Assembly (NCBI RefSeq): GCF_003863965.1
Contig: NZ_RRCN01000001.1
Location: 7,127,071-7,191,070 of the forward strand
DNA length: 64,000 bases
Source of the DNA: Paenibacillus oralis
GTDB taxonomy: Bacteria; Bacillota; Bacilli; Paenibacillales; Paenibacillaceae
Direction of reading: 5' to 3'
This document shows, one piece after another, positions 7,740-18,400 of this stretch; within the stretch, counting starts at the first letter, position 1; each line of letters opens with the position of its first letter. Made by a program: the position numbers and the translations under genes. The notes under the pieces are model-generated. The model saw nothing but the letters and a program-made list of their open reading frames with translations. It made no database searches and was not told where the DNA came from.

Positions 7740-8690
7740 ACTGTTTGAAACCCCGGTTTTTACTTAATTAAGCTGCAGCAACTTCTGATATCGCTCAACC
7801 CACAAAACCTAAACACTGGTATCGTAAGCACATCCGATAAAAGCATCCGATATCCCTGTCGGGTCTCCTTTAATATATACGGCCCCTTCGGGATACCACT
7901 TACCTTTGGCTTTCCCTGCATCAATAATAGTCCGTCCAAAATTCGTTGCGTTATCGTCCGGAATATAGTATTGTCCGCTGCCACTGCCGCTACATTTCCC
8001 AGGGTGGGAATAATATTTTCCATTAACTGTTGCTGTACACCAATTTCCCGTAGGATCGGCATAAATTAATGGATTATTTTCCACATACGTATACAAGTTT
8101 AAGCTCAATGGGGATTAATTAAGCTTCCCTCATACGTATTCTCCCCAATAAACCTTGCTGTCGCTGGATCATAGCACCGGGCACGCAGATATTGCAATTT
8201 CGTATCTGCATCCCAGTATTCTCCTGCATATCGCAGTACGTTCGGTACGGTTCCCTGTACCGTCAACGGATTGCCCCAGATATCGTAACTGTAACTGTTC
8301 AGCAAGTTGCCTGAAGCTCTGTCACATCCCCATGACCATTGGTTACATAATATTGCAGGCCCGATTCATTTGCGCCCTGGCGGCCCACCAGTTTTCCAGT
8401 CGCATCAAACACATAGCCGTAAGTAATGCCTACCGTTCCAGAGTTTACTGTTCCTTCCGCTACAAGGAGTCCACGATCATCATAATAATATCTGGTCATC
8501 TTTCTTCCCTTTGCGGCCTACCATCAGGCCATTGCCGTTGTAGCAGTAGGTGATACTCGTTCTGTCTGCCGTAGTGCTCTTTAGCCGGTTTCTAGCGTCG
8601 TATTAGTACGACACGGTAGTCGGGATTTCCGGTGTACGCTCAGCTGTTAACCTACTCTTATATCTCTCACTCCCCTTATTGCGATAATGG
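7740..8690 (-). pseudogene. Decayed copy of the Rhs core 3' end
   Basis: Parallels 9590-10560 of the intact gene. Three reading-frame breaks are visible: a 10-nt loss near 8310 (TELQ instead of TELRDASGN), a 2-nt gain near 8110 after LINP, and a 1-nt loss near 7815 in the AYDSQC segment. Beyond 8500 it decays further, including an in-frame stop. It retains the diagnostic YAGEYWDADTKLQYLRAR, FIGE and NLYTYVENNPL motifs. It provides the homology that links orphan tip B to the intact gene. Confidence 0.9.
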
Positions 8691-8792
8691 TATGCCGTGA
8701 CGCAAAATACATATTGAGTTTATATTTCCGTCTTCACCTAAATAATACAATTAATAGGTTATTCAGTTTTACTCGGCACTAGGTAACCCCGC

Positions 8793-8832
8793 CAAAAAAC
8801 AAACCTTGAAAGGCGAGTAACCAATCAAGGTT
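8793..8832 (-). terminator. Cassette-end terminator (copy 1)
   Basis: AACCTTGA/TCAAGGTT stem followed in minus-strand reading by TGTTTTTT. It sits 8 nt after the immunity gene of the intact Rhs and is homologous to the hairpin at 6417-6451. Confidence 0.8.
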
Positions 8833-8839
8833 ATGTAAA

Positions 8840-9229
8840 TTATCTCTGCTCAAGAATTACTTCTTTACAAAATATTTTTGCCCATGGAATAGAGTAGTCA
8901 AACGTATTTATGTTTATTTGATGCAGGCCTTGATTATTGGGAACTCTTTTGAATAATACTATTGTGTTCCAGCTGTCAAAATTAATCTCTTCTTTTGGCA
9001 TTAATAATAAATTATTGTTAATACAAAAATCGGCTTTCAAACAATCTTTAAATATCAAGGCTAATTCTCTTGTTTGACTCTTCGCATCTTGAATATCCCA
9101 ATAGTAATCAATACCTATTAATAAATCTGTTAGATTATTAATCCACTTAACATCTATTATTATACTGTCGGTAAAATCAAACTCTCTTTCAATTTCTTCT
9201 ATATTATTTGCAATTATCAGTTCAGTCAC
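8840..9229 (-). CDS. Cognate immunity protein of the intact Rhs toxin (putative)
   Basis: A 129-residue acidic cytosolic protein. Its GTG start at 9229 follows the TAG of the Rhs gene without any gap, which implies reinitiation or coupling, and a terminator follows. It has no signal peptide or membrane segment and no recognised family. The position directly after a toxin tip, the small acidic soluble nature and the AT-rich composition make an immunity role likely by the established organisation of Rhs/WapA loci. This is inference; there is no sequence match. Confidence 0.65.
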   Translation of the reverse strand: MTELIIANNIEEIEREFDFTDSIIIDVKWINNLTDLLIGIDYYWDIQDAKSQTRELALIFKDCLKADFCINNNLLLMPKEEINFDSWNTIVLFKRVPNNQGLHQININTFDYSIPWAKIFCKEVILEQR

Positions 9230-12200
9230 CTACTTTCCAAAATAAAAATGTGTCAGTTCTCTTAATTCCTGCCTAGAAGCGTTAGAAGGAAAATTCCCAC
9301 TTTGGTCTAAATAGTTTCCTCCTTTATTTTGCACCCTAAAATATGGGGTTCCTTCTCCAGGATTTGCGTGTATACGTATTTTATTCCCCGTACTCGGGTC
9401 TGTAAATATTGTAGCAGGACCACTTTTTCTCCCCCCTGGCTCAACTACCTTATTCCATCCTTGGTTTTCTAAATTTCTAATCAAGTCCTTTGGATTAGTG
9501 TTTTTTGCTAAGTCGTTAAAGTTTGAATATCTTGTTAAGAGATTTACATTACCCTTGTCCTTTTTACTTCCAATCAACCCTTTTACCAACTTAACACCGT
9601 TTGAAACCCCGGTTTTCACTCCATTATAAGCTGCAGGAACTTCCGATACCGCTCCACCCACAAATCCTAAACACTGGCTATCATAAGCACAACCAATAAA
9701 AGCATCCGATATCCCTGTCGGGTCTCCTTTAATATAAACGGCTCCTTCAGGATACCACTTACCTTTTGCTTTTCCTGCATCAATAATAGTCCGTCCAAAA
9801 TTCGTTGCGTTATCGTCCGGAATATAGTATTGTCCGCTGCCACTGCCGCTACATTTCCCAGGGTGGGAATAATATTTTCCATTTACTGTGGCTGTACACC
9901 AATTTCCCGTGGGATCAGCATATATTAATGGATTATTTTCCACATACGTATACAAGTTTAAGCTCATTGGATTAATTAAGCTTCCCTCATACGTATCCTC
10001 CCCAATAAACCTTGCCGTCGCCGGATCATACCACCGAGCACGCAGATATTGCAATTTCGTATCCGCATCCCAGTATTCACCTGCATACCGTAGCGCGTTC
10101 GGTACGGTTTCCTGTACCGTTAACGGATTGCCCCAGATATCGTAACTGTAACTGTTCAGCAAGTTGCCTGAAGCATCCCGAAGCTCGGTGACATCACCAT
10201 GACCATTGGTTACATAATATTGCAGGCCCGATTCATTTGCGCCCTGGCGGCTCACCAGTTTTCCAGTCGCATCAAACACATAGCCGTAAGTAATGGCTAC
10301 CGTTCTGGAGTTTACCGTTCCTTCCGCTACAAGGAGTCCACGATCATCATAATAATACTTGATCGTCTGGCCATCCTTCGTACGGCCCACCATCAGGTCA
10401 TCACCGTTGTAGCTGTAAGTAATGCTCATTCCGTCTACCGTAGCGCCCTTTAGCCGGTTCTTGGCATCGTATTGGTACGATGCCGTAGTCGGGATTTCCG
10501 GTGTACGATCGGTCGTTAGGCTGCTCCGGTTATCTCTTTGGTCGTAAGCGTACAGTTCATTGAACTGGCTGGACGTCTTAATTCGGTTCAGCGCATCGTA
10601 GCCGTAAGTGTAGCCGGTGCCGTTATCATTTTGGCTTGTGATGTTCCGGTTGTTGTCATAACCATACGTATATTGCTTAAGCGTTGCCCCATTTTGGGTC
10701 GTTTGAAGCCCCGTTAAATTGAGTCCTGTATAAGTATAGGTTTTCGTGAGCCCCGTGGCAGTTGTCGTTTGGGCCAAGCTGTTGTTCTTTCGGTACGTAT
10801 AGGCTACGGTCGAGATTTCTGTTCCACCGCTGTTAAGTACCTGCAATTGCTGCGGCAGCGCGGACGCTCCTTGATACGTTGTTTTGGAAGACAGTTGGTA
10901 ACTGCCCAGGGTAAAGGTTTGACTTGTCCGTGCTCCGCGCCGGTCATAATCCATCGTTAGACTCGCGCCATCCGGGTACGTTAGGCTCGTAAGCTCTCCG
11001 GTTGGTGCATATGCATACACGCTTGCCCCCGTTCCATCGGTCATCGTCAGCCGGTTCCCCATGCTGTCGTACGTATAGGTAATCGTCTCGTCGCTTGCCT
11101 GATCTTGGATCAAAAGATCGCGATTGTTGTACTGATACGTATGCGTTTGGCCTTTCCGGTCGATATGCCGGATGACATTACCGTTATTGTCATAGCTGTA
11201 CGTTTCTACCTGTCCCAGCGGATCGGTCCGTTTTAACAAACGCCCGATTTCATCATAGCTCTTGGTCAGGGATTTCCCGTCGGCGTACGTCAGCTTGAAC
11301 ATATCCCCGGCCATATTATAGCTGTAGCTGGTTGTTTTTCCTTCCGCATCGGTCACCGCGATTAATTGGGACAAGGCGTCGTACGTATACGTTGTCTTGT
11401 TCCCGTTCGCATCCGTTGTAGACAATAGATGCCCATAGTTGTTATACTCGTTGCTCGACAAAACCACACTGCCGGAAGATCTTATTTCCTCCGTTCTAAT
11501 CGCCCGGCCTGCGATATCGTAAGTTTCACGGATTTGGTTGCCTTCCCCGTCAATCGTCGTTTTAGACCGGGCCGCATCATTATAGATGTACGTTGTCGTA
11601 CTGGTTCCGTCATTTTCGGTCAGTGCTCGGCCATAGGCATCGTACGTATAACGGGTGGTCTGACCTTCGGCATCCGTTTTGGCGATCATCCGGTCAAATT
11701 CATCGTAAAGATAAGTACTGCTTCCCCGGGCGTCCGTTTCCTTGACCAGTCTGCCAAATGGGTCGTATTCATATGTGATCTGGCTGCCATTCGGCTGGGT
11801 GACCGTAATTTTATTGTAGGCATCGTCATACGCTGCTCTGATGCTGCTTCCATCCGCATACGTTTCCTGAATAATCCGGCCTACACCATCGTATTGGCTT
11901 GTGGTCCCATTGCCGTTCCCATCCACGTAACGGGTAATATCTCCTCGCTGGTTATAGTCGGCCCGTACTGTAATTGGCACGGCGGTCCCGGACGCATCCG
12001 TGACCGTCACCGTTTGACTCGACGGCAGTATCGAGCGGTAGCCAAACTCCTGCGTTAGGACGGTATCCGCCTGATCCCCTCTTAACCGGATGGAGGTCGG
12101 ATTTCCAAAGGTATCGTACCCATAATTGGTCTGCCCCCACAGCTTGCCGCTTGAATCCACTACGGCGCTTTGGGTCAAGGTGGCCGTATTCGGATCGTAA

Positions 12201-14206
12201 GTATGATTCGTCGTTAAAGTGTTGCTCGCGCTGACCGGCACATTGACCATTTCGGGAACCCACTGTTGAACGGTATTCGCCGGTTTTAAAGTATACGTGT
12301 ACGTGCTCGTGACCCCAAATGGATCTGTCGCCGCGGTCACCAGTCCCCATTCGTCATATTGTGTCCTTGTCGTGATTGCGGAGGAACCGCTGGAACCTGT
12401 GTAACTTCGTTGGGACGTGGCGATTGGAACGGCCCGGCGATTCGCTTCATCGTACGTATAGCTGGTTACATTCCGCAAGGTACCGTCCAAGGATCTGGAA
12501 TCCACGGTATTCAAATACAGGATGTCCGGCACTCGGTTTCCAATAAAGACCTTTTTATAGCTATAGGCCGTTTCAGTTAGTCCGTCATTGACGGCCACCG
12601 AAAACGTAAAATTTTTTCCGTACGTTTCCCCAACGTCTCCTGTATAGCTAATCGTCATGGCCTTGGATATCGTTTCCGTTTGCGTACTGTAAGAGACGAT
12701 GCGACTTCCATAACGCGGCTCTTCCTCCGCAGCATATTGCCCCATCCGGCGCAACACGACATCATCCAGCGAATACTGGGTGATCGCTTTTGTGGGGTGT
12801 TCTATTGATGTAAGCAGCACCCAGTCGTTCCATCCCCAGTTGAGTCGCCGATTGCTCCCTTGGTAGTTTTCATAACCACGGATCAGGTTAAACAATGTAC
12901 CGGACAAAATATTATAATTATACGTCGTTACTCTTCCTGCTGGATCAATCACCTGTTTCAAAATTTCCTGGTTCCGGTTATTGGCTTCTACCGTGCCTTT
13001 GATATATTGTACGGTTTGTTGTTCACCGGTATTGGAATCGTAAGACGTGGCTGTGATTTTGCCAGAAGAATAACTCAAACTAATAAAATTGCCTAATTGT
13101 CCTGCTCCGGGATAGGTAATAACCCTTCTTAATCCGTCGCTGTTCCAGGAAAACTCAATATAATTGCCATATCGGTTCGTGATCAGGAGCGGATAGCCGC
13201 GTGAGTCAAAGTAACAACTCGTACCTCCTGTATAGTCCACCAATTGATAAGCCGCATCCGACACGCCAAATAGATCATCCAGTTTTTCTGCGGTTTTTTC
13301 GCCGACTCTCCCTACCTGCGGGCTGCGCCAAGGGTAGCCTTCGAGTTTAGCCCCATCCAAGGCGTAGGTGCCGATTCCCGGGATATAGACATACTGGATT
13401 CCCGATTCCGTTTTCATGTAAGGGATGTCCCAGATCCAGCCTTTACCCAGTCCAAAACGTTTCTCTTCCGTGGGAACCCCGGTGATATTTTTATCCCGGC
13501 TGCTTACATAAATCCGGTCTTTGCTTAAAGAACTGTCATACATCCGGGTCAGGGCAAAATCAAGTCCATTGGCTCCCTTGATAAACAAATCGGTACTCCG
13601 GATACTAAGCGAACCGTCTACGGTGGAAATGCTATCGTTGACGGAACCTACACTGTAAGGAGCTTGGTCAATTTTTAGCGGCGCCCGCTGCAGGGCAAGT
13701 TCATCGTATTTGGACGTCGCAGCCAAGGTTTTAAAAAAACCATAGGTATCCTCCGTCACTGTCTCCGGGTAGACACTTTCTGTTACCGTAACCCGGTAGA
13801 CCGCATCTGTGGCGCTTTGTTGATTGAAAGCCGTGAGCGGATCAGGTTTCATGTTAGGATACAACCGGTCGAGGTAGGCTTGATATTCTCCCCCTTCCTC
13901 TTGGAACAACAACGCTTGAAAAATATCGCTCAGTTTGTAGCCTTTCACCAGTTCAGACGCGACCCAAGAGCGATCTACACCAAAGCGGTCCACTACGGTG
14001 GAGATGGTGATAATCTCGTCGGGATCAAGCGAATCGGAGAGCTTGTCCAATAGTTCATCGTAGACGCTGGAGGTGACCGTAGAAATGTCGGATTCTACCG
14101 AATCCGGCAAAGCGGCGGATTCTTCTGCAGACACATATCCCCCATTCAAAAATACAAGATCTACTACCAAAACAATGGATAATAATAATGAGATCCATTT
14201 TTTCAT
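9230..14206 (-). CDS. Secreted Rhs/YD-repeat polymorphic toxin
   Basis: 1658 residues. Residues 1-28 are a signal peptide (LVFLNGGYVSAEES). A DUF-like N-terminal region with a DSLDPDEIITIS helix segment and a beta-rich block precede more than 30 YD repeats (YxYDxxGRL type) that form the shell encapsulating the toxin. The Rhs-associated core (YAGEYWDADTKLQYLRAR ... NNPLIYADPTGN) ends about 220 residues before the C-terminus. After a conserved linker (GKWYPEGAVYIKGDPTG, KLVKGLIGS) comes a unique tip with DPSTGNKIRI and HFYFGK, the presumed toxic domain; its activity cannot be named. AAAGGAGA precedes the ATG. The organisation resembles Bacillus WapA. It is followed directly by its putative immunity gene. 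Confidence 0.93.
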   Translation of the reverse strand: MKKWISLLLSIVLVVDLVFLNGGYVSAEESAALPDSVESDISTVTSSVYDELLDKLSDSLDPDEIITISTVVDRFGVDRSWVASELVKGYKLSDIFQALLFQEEGGEYQAYLDRLYPNMKPDPLTAFNQQSATDAVYRVTVTESVYPETVTEDTYGFFKTLAATSKYDELALQRAPLKIDQAPYSVGSVNDSISTVDGSLSIRSTDLFIKGANGLDFALTRMYDSSLSKDRIYVSSRDKNITGVPTEEKRFGLGKGWIWDIPYMKTESGIQYVYIPGIGTYALDGAKLEGYPWRSPQVGRVGEKTAEKLDDLFGVSDAAYQLVDYTGGTSCYFDSRGYPLLITNRYGNYIEFSWNSDGLRRVITYPGAGQLGNFISLSYSSGKITATSYDSNTGEQQTVQYIKGTVEANNRNQEILKQVIDPAGRVTTYNYNILSGTLFNLIRGYENYQGSNRRLNWGWNDWVLLTSIEHPTKAITQYSLDDVVLRRMGQYAAEEEPRYGSRIVSYSTQTETISKAMTISYTGDVGETYGKNFTFSVAVNDGLTETAYSYKKVFIGNRVPDILYLNTVDSRSLDGTLRNVTSYTYDEANRRAVPIATSQRSYTGSSGSSAITTRTQYDEWGLVTAATDPFGVTSTYTYTLKPANTVQQWVPEMVNVPVSASNTLTTNHTYDPNTATLTQSAVVDSSGKLWGQTNYGYDTFGNPTSIRLRGDQADTVLTQEFGYRSILPSSQTVTVTDASGTAVPITVRADYNQRGDITRYVDGNGNGTTSQYDGVGRIIQETYADGSSIRAAYDDAYNKITVTQPNGSQITYEYDPFGRLVKETDARGSSTYLYDEFDRMIAKTDAEGQTTRYTYDAYGRALTENDGTSTTTYIYNDAARSKTTIDGEGNQIRETYDIAGRAIRTEEIRSSGSVVLSSNEYNNYGHLLSTTDANGNKTTYTYDALSQLIAVTDAEGKTTSYSYNMAGDMFKLTYADGKSLTKSYDEIGRLLKRTDPLGQVETYSYDNNGNVIRHIDRKGQTHTYQYNNRDLLIQDQASDETITYTYDSMGNRLTMTDGTGASVYAYAPTGELTSLTYPDGASLTMDYDRRGARTSQTFTLGSYQLSSKTTYQGASALPQQLQVLNSGGTEISTVAYTYRKNNSLAQTTTATGLTKTYTYTGLNLTGLQTTQNGATLKQYTYGYDNNRNITSQNDNGTGYTYGYDALNRIKTSSQFNELYAYDQRDNRSSLTTDRTPEIPTTASYQYDAKNRLKGATVDGMSITYSYNGDDLMVGRTKDGQTIKYYYDDRGLLVAEGTVNSRTVAITYGYVFDATGKLVSRQGANESGLQYYVTNGHGDVTELRDASGNLLNSYSYDIWGNPLTVQETVPNALRYAGEYWDADTKLQYLRARWYDPATARFIGEDTYEGSLINPMSLNLYTYVENNPLIYADPTGNWCTATVNGKYYSHPGKCSGSGSGQYYIPDDNATNFGRTIIDAGKAKGKWYPEGAVYIKGDPTGISDAFIGCAYDSQCLGFVGGAVSEVPAAYNGVKTGVSNGVKLVKGLIGSKKDKGNVNLLTRYSNFNDLAKNTNPKDLIRNLENQGWNKVVEPGGRKSGPATIFTDPSTGNKIRIHANPGEGTPYFRVQNKGGNYLDQSGNFPSNASRQELRELTHFYFGK

Positions 14207-14312
14207 CTAAAAAATCTCCTTTGAACATAGTTAATACTTTACAATCTATCTTTGTTTAAAAATATAATTTAAGCCTAAATTAGTTATTTTTAGCGAACAA
14301 TTAAAAAAAGTT

Positions 14313-14877
14313 CTAGGATATTACATCCGTTAAGTTCGCTCCAATGATAGTCACATTTCCATAGTTATCCTTTGCATAAATGTGCGTGATATATTTTCCT
14401 GATTCATTCCCATGCTTACTGAACGGAATTATTATCTTCCATTTATGTTCATTGACTTTTGTTCCCTGAATCCATGGCTGTTCCAGATCATCTTGACCAT
14501 TTGCTTCAGTCCAAGTCGGAAAAAGTACTTGAGCCACTTCGCTATTAACCCCGTCTATAGTTACTTCATACGAGCCTTCACTAAGGTTTACACTAGAAGG
14601 GGCTGTTACCACTGCCGATGACGGTTTTATTATCGGAACTACTCCCCCATAAAATTTTCCATCTACGTAAACATGTGTGTTATATGTACCTGTTTCATTA
14701 TGGTGCTTGCTTAACAAGATGGTGGCCTTCCATATCCCATCCGTTACCTTTTCTCCCTGTATCCGCCACAAATTGTTGGACATCTTTAGATTCACTATTT
14801 TCTGCGAATGCCGGACTAGGTGAAAGAAATATCATTGAGCCTAATAGTAATAAAAATAGATTTTATACTTTAAACAA
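14313..14877 (-). pseudogene. Broken secreted protein with two GBS-Bsp-like repeats
   Basis: Two copies of a beta-sandwich unit (IWKATILLSKHHNETGTY, WKIIIPFSKHGNESGKY) match the GBS Bsp-like repeat found in clostridial and bacillar surface proteins. Upstream, in another frame, lies a clear signal peptide (LFLLLLGSMIFLSPSPAFAEN). The two parts are separated by a frameshift near 14780-14800, and a TAA falls just after the likely TTG start at 14877 (GGGGGAG upstream). So the gene has at least a nonsense change and a frameshift. It lies upstream of the Rhs gene on the same strand. Confidence 0.7.
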
Positions 14878-14934
14878 GCTCTACTCTCCCCCTCAAGACT
14901 GAAACAATGTTCCAATTAAGATAAATACAAAAAC

Positions 14935-15335
14935 AAAGACAGCAGATTTGAACGCCTACAACTTGGTTAGTCGCATCATAAAAATAAAATATGATCGATA
15001 ACTTTGCATTCCGCATGTTTGCCAGCTTAAGCATTCCTTTTACACTATATGTACCGCCCCCCCTGAGTATAATAGTTCTGCCATATGTTCATTCCATCTT
15101 CCACAGGCAATCCCGTAGCGGTCATTTGTTGAGCTCTTTTCTCTTCAACCGCTGAAATAGCCAGCATCTCGTATGTCTCGTTAATTCCCTGCCCTATGTA
15201 CATATTCCAGCCATTCGCTACATTTCCATTACTATCGAAAGTTTCAAAATCAGGATTATTTAGTAGATTGCTTTTATGAGATACATTGGACAAATTCTCA
15301 TTATTATCATACTGATAAACTTGACTTACCCTCAA
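14935..15335 (-). pseudogene. Fragment of a YD-repeat protein with carbohydrate-binding-like segment
   Basis: The first visible residues (VYQYDNNENLSNV) are a YD repeat. They are followed by NNPDFE, NGW and, after a frameshift in a run of seven G near 15061, by YSVKGMLKLANM and FYFYDATNQVVG. This pattern resembles the beta-sandwich modules inserted near the start of Rhs proteins. Both ends are missing. The 5' edge coincides with the 59-bp block repeated upstream of the LamG gene. Confidence 0.55.
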
Positions 15336-15392
15336 TCCTGATTATCCCTTTTTTATCATTATCATCCTTGAATAGAGGCGTGTAAATAAAAA
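15334..15392. repeat. 59-bp block, second copy of 5516-5574
   Basis: Same block as 5516-5574, differing mainly by small substitutions in the middle. Together the copies lie near the two outer edges of the Rhs island, about 9.8 kb apart, in the same orientation. Confidence 0.7.
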
Positions 15393-15423
15393 ATATCAAT
15401 TAATCAGCCTATATTTTAATAGA

Positions 15424-15466
15424 CAAAAAAGGGAGCCCCGTAATTATAACCAGGAGCTTCCCTTTA
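15424..15466 (-). terminator. Intrinsic terminator of the beta-galactosidase gene
   Basis: In minus-strand reading AAGGGAAGCTCC pairs with GGGGCTCCCTT (one bulge) and is followed by TTTTTTG, about 30 nt after the stop codon. Confidence 0.8.
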
Positions 15467-15494
15467 AATAAACACCTAGAAATTTTCGATTATA

Positions 15495-18400
15495 TCAATC
15501 CCCCTTAAACACCGGCGCCACCGTCAGCTCGAAATCAAACGATTTCTCCTTGAACTGGTATGCCTCAGCAAGCTGTGGTCCGCATGAGCCCGAGCCTGCC
15601 CCGCTCATTTTGTAGTCGATCGACACGATCGTTTCGTCACGTCTCGTGAGCTCGTAGATATGCCGGGCCCCGGTCAGGTCCTCCGGCGTGTAATGCAGGG
15701 CCTGGAAGGAGAACGGCTGCGGCGAGCGGAATTCCAGCCCCATGCCCAGTTCGCTGGAAGCGATCGCCCATTCCGTCCCGTAGCGGGAGCCGTTTTCCTG
15801 CGGCATAATGTAAGATTCAAACATGTCGTCCACGGTAAGCAGGTATTTGCCTTTGCGGACGCTGGCCCGCTTATCGACATAGCTTTCATGCGGACCGTAG
15901 CCGTAATACTCGATCTCCTCGGTCCCTTTCGGCATCGTCAGCTCCAGGCCAAACCGCGGCAAAAACGGAAGATCCTCGCGAACCTCGACGTGCACGGCCA
16001 GCTTCACTTCACCGGTCGGCACAAACGTCCATACCGCCTGCCCGCGCAGGAACGGACTAAACGTATATCCGCCCAGCGAAAAATCGATGCTCACCTCGAC
16101 CGCCGCGTCCGAGCGTTGTTGCCACCGGCTGCCGTACACCTTCATGCCGGCGCGGTCCAGTCCCGCCGCCTCCCAGGCTTTACGAATGTACATGTCGTTG
16201 TCCATCGGCGCCCGCCAGATGTTGAACCGGGCAGGTTGCTGCAGCAGCGAAACGCCATGCTTCGATATACGGTTGACTGCCCCGGTCCGCAAATCAAAAA
16301 CATGCTCGAAATCGAAGCCAGTCACCGTCAGCAGGCCGTCGTGCTCCCTGGCGCCCATAAACTCGGCGTAATGCTCGCCTAGCGGCGGTTGAACCTCCAG
16401 CGCGGCCGCCTTCGCTCCCGAAAACTCGAATTGATAGAAGGCGATCTCGTAGCCCTCTTCCGCCCAGCGGTTATCCTGCTGCTGCCGCACCGAGCAGGTC
16501 AGCACAAACGGCCCCGGATGAAGCTCCTGCGGAAGCAAGAAAGGAATCGTCAGCGGCTGCGTTTCCCCGGGTTGCGCCGAAAGCGGAGCCGTCCGGCCCT
16601 GCTGCAGCGTTTCGCCGCCCCGCTCCAGCTTCCAGCTCACCGCCAGGTGCGACAGGTCCAGAAAATCGTAGCGGTTCAGCACCCGGAACCGGCCTTGCTC
16701 GGCATCCTCCGCTTCGATCAGCACCGGCGCGATCACCTGCTTTAATTCCAACAGCCCGGTGTGCGGCTTACGATCCGGTGACACGAGGCCGTCGATGCAG
16801 AAGTTGCCGTCGTTCGGCTTATCGCCGAAGTCGCCGCCGTATGCAAAATAACTTTCACCGTCCGGCGTTCTGGCCGCGATCCCGTGGTCGCACCACTCCC
16901 ATACACAGCCGCCCATCAGCTTCGGATAGGCATAAATAACGTTCCAGTAATCCTGCAAATCGCCCGGGCCGTTCCCCATCGCATGGCTGTATTCGCACAG
17001 GAACAGCGGCTTCGTGTTGTTTTCGTCCTTGGCGTATGCTTCGATTTCCGGCACCGGCGCATACATCCGGCTGTCCATGTCGAGGTTTTCCGTATTGGGA
17101 TCGCCATGATACCGAGCGGCCGCTCCCTCATAGTGGACCGGTCTCGACGCATCTCGCGCCTTGGTCCATTCCGCCATCGCGATATGGTTCGGGCCGTAGC
17201 CGGATTCATTGCCCATCGACCAGATGATGACCGAGGCGTGGTTTTTGTCCCGTTCAACCATCCGCACCGCCCGCTCGACAAAAGCTTCTTTCCAGGCCGA
17301 GTCCACCGTTAATTTATGAAAAGAACCCTCCTCGATTTTCCCGGTCTGCGTCACCCCATGGCATTCCAAATCCGCCTCGTCGATCACGTAAAACCCGTAC
17401 TCGTCGCAAAGCTCGAGGAATCTCGGATCGTTCGGATAATGCGAGGTGCGGATCGTATTGATGTTGTGCCGCTTCATCAGCTTCAGGTCCCGGATCATGT
17501 GGTTCAGCGGAACGGTCTGCCCGAGCGCCGGATGCGAATCGTGGCGGTTAACGCCTTTGAGCTTGACGGCCCGGCCGTTGATTTGGAAGACGCCGCCCGC
17601 GATCTCTACCTTTTTAAAACCAACCCGGAACCGCAGCACCTCCGCTCCCGCATACAGCAAAAGCTCATAAGCCCTGGGCTGCTCGGCGTTCCACAGCTGC
17701 GGCTGCGGCACGTCCAGCTCGATGGCGCCCTGGCCGTCAATCTCAGCCTTTTGTTCCCCAACAAGGTTCCCGTCCGGGTCGCACAGTTCGGCTTTAACCG
17801 TGATGCAGCCGGTTGTGTCGATTTCCGAACGCAGCTTGCCCGTGGCCAGATCATCCGATAACAGCGGTTTGTTGAACACGTCGCGCACATGCGCCTTGTC
17901 CCGGGACAGCAAATATACATCACGGTAAATGCCGGAAAAACGCCAAACGTCCTGATCCTCCAGGTAAGTGCCGTCGCACCATTTCAGAACCAGAACCGCG
18001 ATGCGGTTGCGGCCGGCCTGCACATACGGGGAAAGATCAAACTCAGCCGGAACGCGGCTGCCTTGGCTGTAGCCGGCAAACCGGCCGTTCACCCATAAAT
18101 AGAAGCAGGCGTTCACCCCTTCGAACACGATATAGGTTTCCCGTTTCATCCAATCAGACGGCAAATTGAAATCCCTTACATAAACGCCCGCGGGATTGTC
18201 GTCCGGCACGAAGGGCGGGTCATAAGGAATCGGATAGTTGACGTTCGTATAATGAAGCTGGTCGTACCCGTTCGTCTGCCAGCAGGAAGGCACGATCAGG
18301 TCGTCCCAAGCGGCGGGATCCGTGTCTTGTTCAAAAAAACGGTCATCGATTTCACGCAAGCTGCGGTGATAACGGAACTTCCAGGCGCCGTTCAAGGTCT

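Noticed and set aside
7809..8499. Three short minus-strand frames that could be called separate small Rhs proteins
   Set aside because: They join end to end into one decayed copy of the Rhs core once three indels are allowed.
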